This document shows, in pieces, positions 63,580-64,000 of a stretch of DNA of 64,000 nt (positions are counted from its first letter, which is position 1; each line of letters opens with the position of its first letter). The stretch covers positions 7,564,001-7,628,000 of the forward strand of contig NZ_CP042910.1 in NCBI RefSeq assembly GCF_008298035.1, given 5' to 3'. Both the position numbers and the translations under genes were made by a program. Under the pieces are notes generated by a model. That model was not told the origin of the DNA and made no database searches. It saw only the letters and a list, made by a program, of their open reading frames with translations. The DNA comes from Gimesia maris. GTDB lineage: Bacteria; Planctomycetota; Planctomycetia; Planctomycetales; Planctomycetaceae.

Positions 63580-63608
63580 GTTGTATCCATTTCCTGCTAA
63601 CGTCAGCT

Positions 63609-64000
63609 TTATTCAGACAATGATTTCTGGTACTGAATGTAAATCTTCTTGAGGTGATCCACCTTTTCTGGAAATTGGGTGGCAAGATTCTTCTTTTCCC
63701 CGATATCTTTAGAGAGATCGACCAGGAATATCTGATTTTCTTTTCCCAATGGAGTCTGCTGGCTTGTGTCACGCGGGTTTCCCAGTAATTTCCAGTCACC
63801 TTCACGAATCGCCCAGCTTTTACCAATCTGCCAGTAAAAATTTTCATGTGGGCTCTTTGCAGTACTTGATTCAATCACTGCTTTTAAGTTTTTGCCATCC
63901 AAGTGATGAGCTGGCAGTGGGGCACCTGTTAAGGCAGAAATGGTAGGTAGCCAGTCACATCCGGTTGCCAGTTGATCTCGCACCTCTCCTTCAGCAATAG
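63609..64000 (-). CDS. Sulfatase, C-terminal part (N-terminus beyond window)
   Basis: 130 codons to the window edge, reading on as IAEGEVRDQLATGCDWLPTI. The tail TGCDWLPTISALTGAPLPAH, LDGKNLKAVI, GKSWAIREGDWKLLGNP and LVDLSKDIGEKKNLATQFPE is the C-terminal pattern of formylglycine-dependent sulfatases, abundant in planctomycetes. The catalytic C-x-P-x-R part lies outside. It removes sulfate esters, usually from sulfated polysaccharides, in the periplasm. Confidence 0.92.
   Translation of the reverse strand, partial: IAEGEVRDQLATGCDWLPTISALTGAPLPAHHLDGKNLKAVIESSTAKSPHENFYWQIGKSWAIREGDWKLLGNPRDTSQQTPLGKENQIFLVDLSKDIGEKKNLATQFPEKVDHLKKIYIQYQKSLSE

Noticed and set aside
1-64000. tRNA, rRNA, tmRNA, RNase P, CRISPR array or riboswitch
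   Set aside because: No cloverleaf, conserved RNA motif or regularly spaced repeat was seen on either strand by eye.

Overview
The window looks like chromosome of a planctomycete (order Planctomycetales). The evidence is two tandem DUF1559 pseudopilin-like proteins ending in a GDGSVR motif, a set of coiled-coil inner-membrane proteins of planctomycete style, an ExbD protein beside a cyclase-like toroid protein, csrA, a sulfatase, and weak or absent Shine-Dalgarno sites before many genes. Most of the sequence is moderately AT-rich. The two clearly GC-rich stretches are the left end (1 to about 2150) and the IS66 element (54202-56668).

Region 1 (1-19614) is the morphogenesis module of a long-tailed, HK97-type phage, transcribed leftwards: large terminase, portal, prohead protease with a coiled-coil tail, major capsid protein, a small structural protein, head-tail connector, head closure, tail terminator-like protein, gpG-like morphogenesis protein, tail tube, a G/GT tail assembly chaperone with a textbook A AAA AAC -1 slippery site, tape measure, and the start of a tail protein running off the window. 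Cellular-type genes sit inside it: a Na+/solute symporter, a PLP aminotransferase and a YkgJ-type cysteine-cluster protein between portal and protease, and a secreted PDZ protein between tail tube and chaperone. No integrase, repressor, lysis gene or small terminase is seen. It may be a decayed or domesticated prophage, or a gene-transfer-agent-like relic. The cargo arrangement is the most unusual thing in the window.

Region 2 (19615-33438) holds an esterase, asnS, and a type II secretion/pilus-like operon with three consecutive gspF paralogues, three pseudopilin-like genes and two DUF1559 genes, then a membrane protein and an ABC-2-like permease. A lone gspE ATPase lies at 59965-61206.

Region 3 (33455-42364) holds an HSL-type hydrolase, an orphan cheB, a hybrid histidine kinase, tsaC/sua5, a structured inverted-repeat element, a lipoprotein S41 protease and csrA.

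Region 4 (43079-54176) holds a secreted helical protein, a CobS-like membrane protein with no recognisable catalytic motif, a UbiA-like protein translationally coupled to a methyltransferase, ExbD with a proline-rich toroid protein, an M32 carboxypeptidase, a thioredoxin-like protein, an alpha/beta hydrolase and a rhodanese. Two copies of a ~94 bp MITE-like repeat with TA ends lie just upstream of plus-strand genes here.

Region 5 (54202-64000) holds a complete IS66-family element with 8 bp target duplication. It landed at the stop codon of a 54-codon membrane-protein gene, the last gene of a three-gene coiled-coil operon. Then come a STAS membrane protein preceded by a perfect 14 bp hairpin, gspE, a glycine-rich membrane protein, a zinc-ribbon protein, a membrane-anchored protein and the C-terminal part of a sulfatase.
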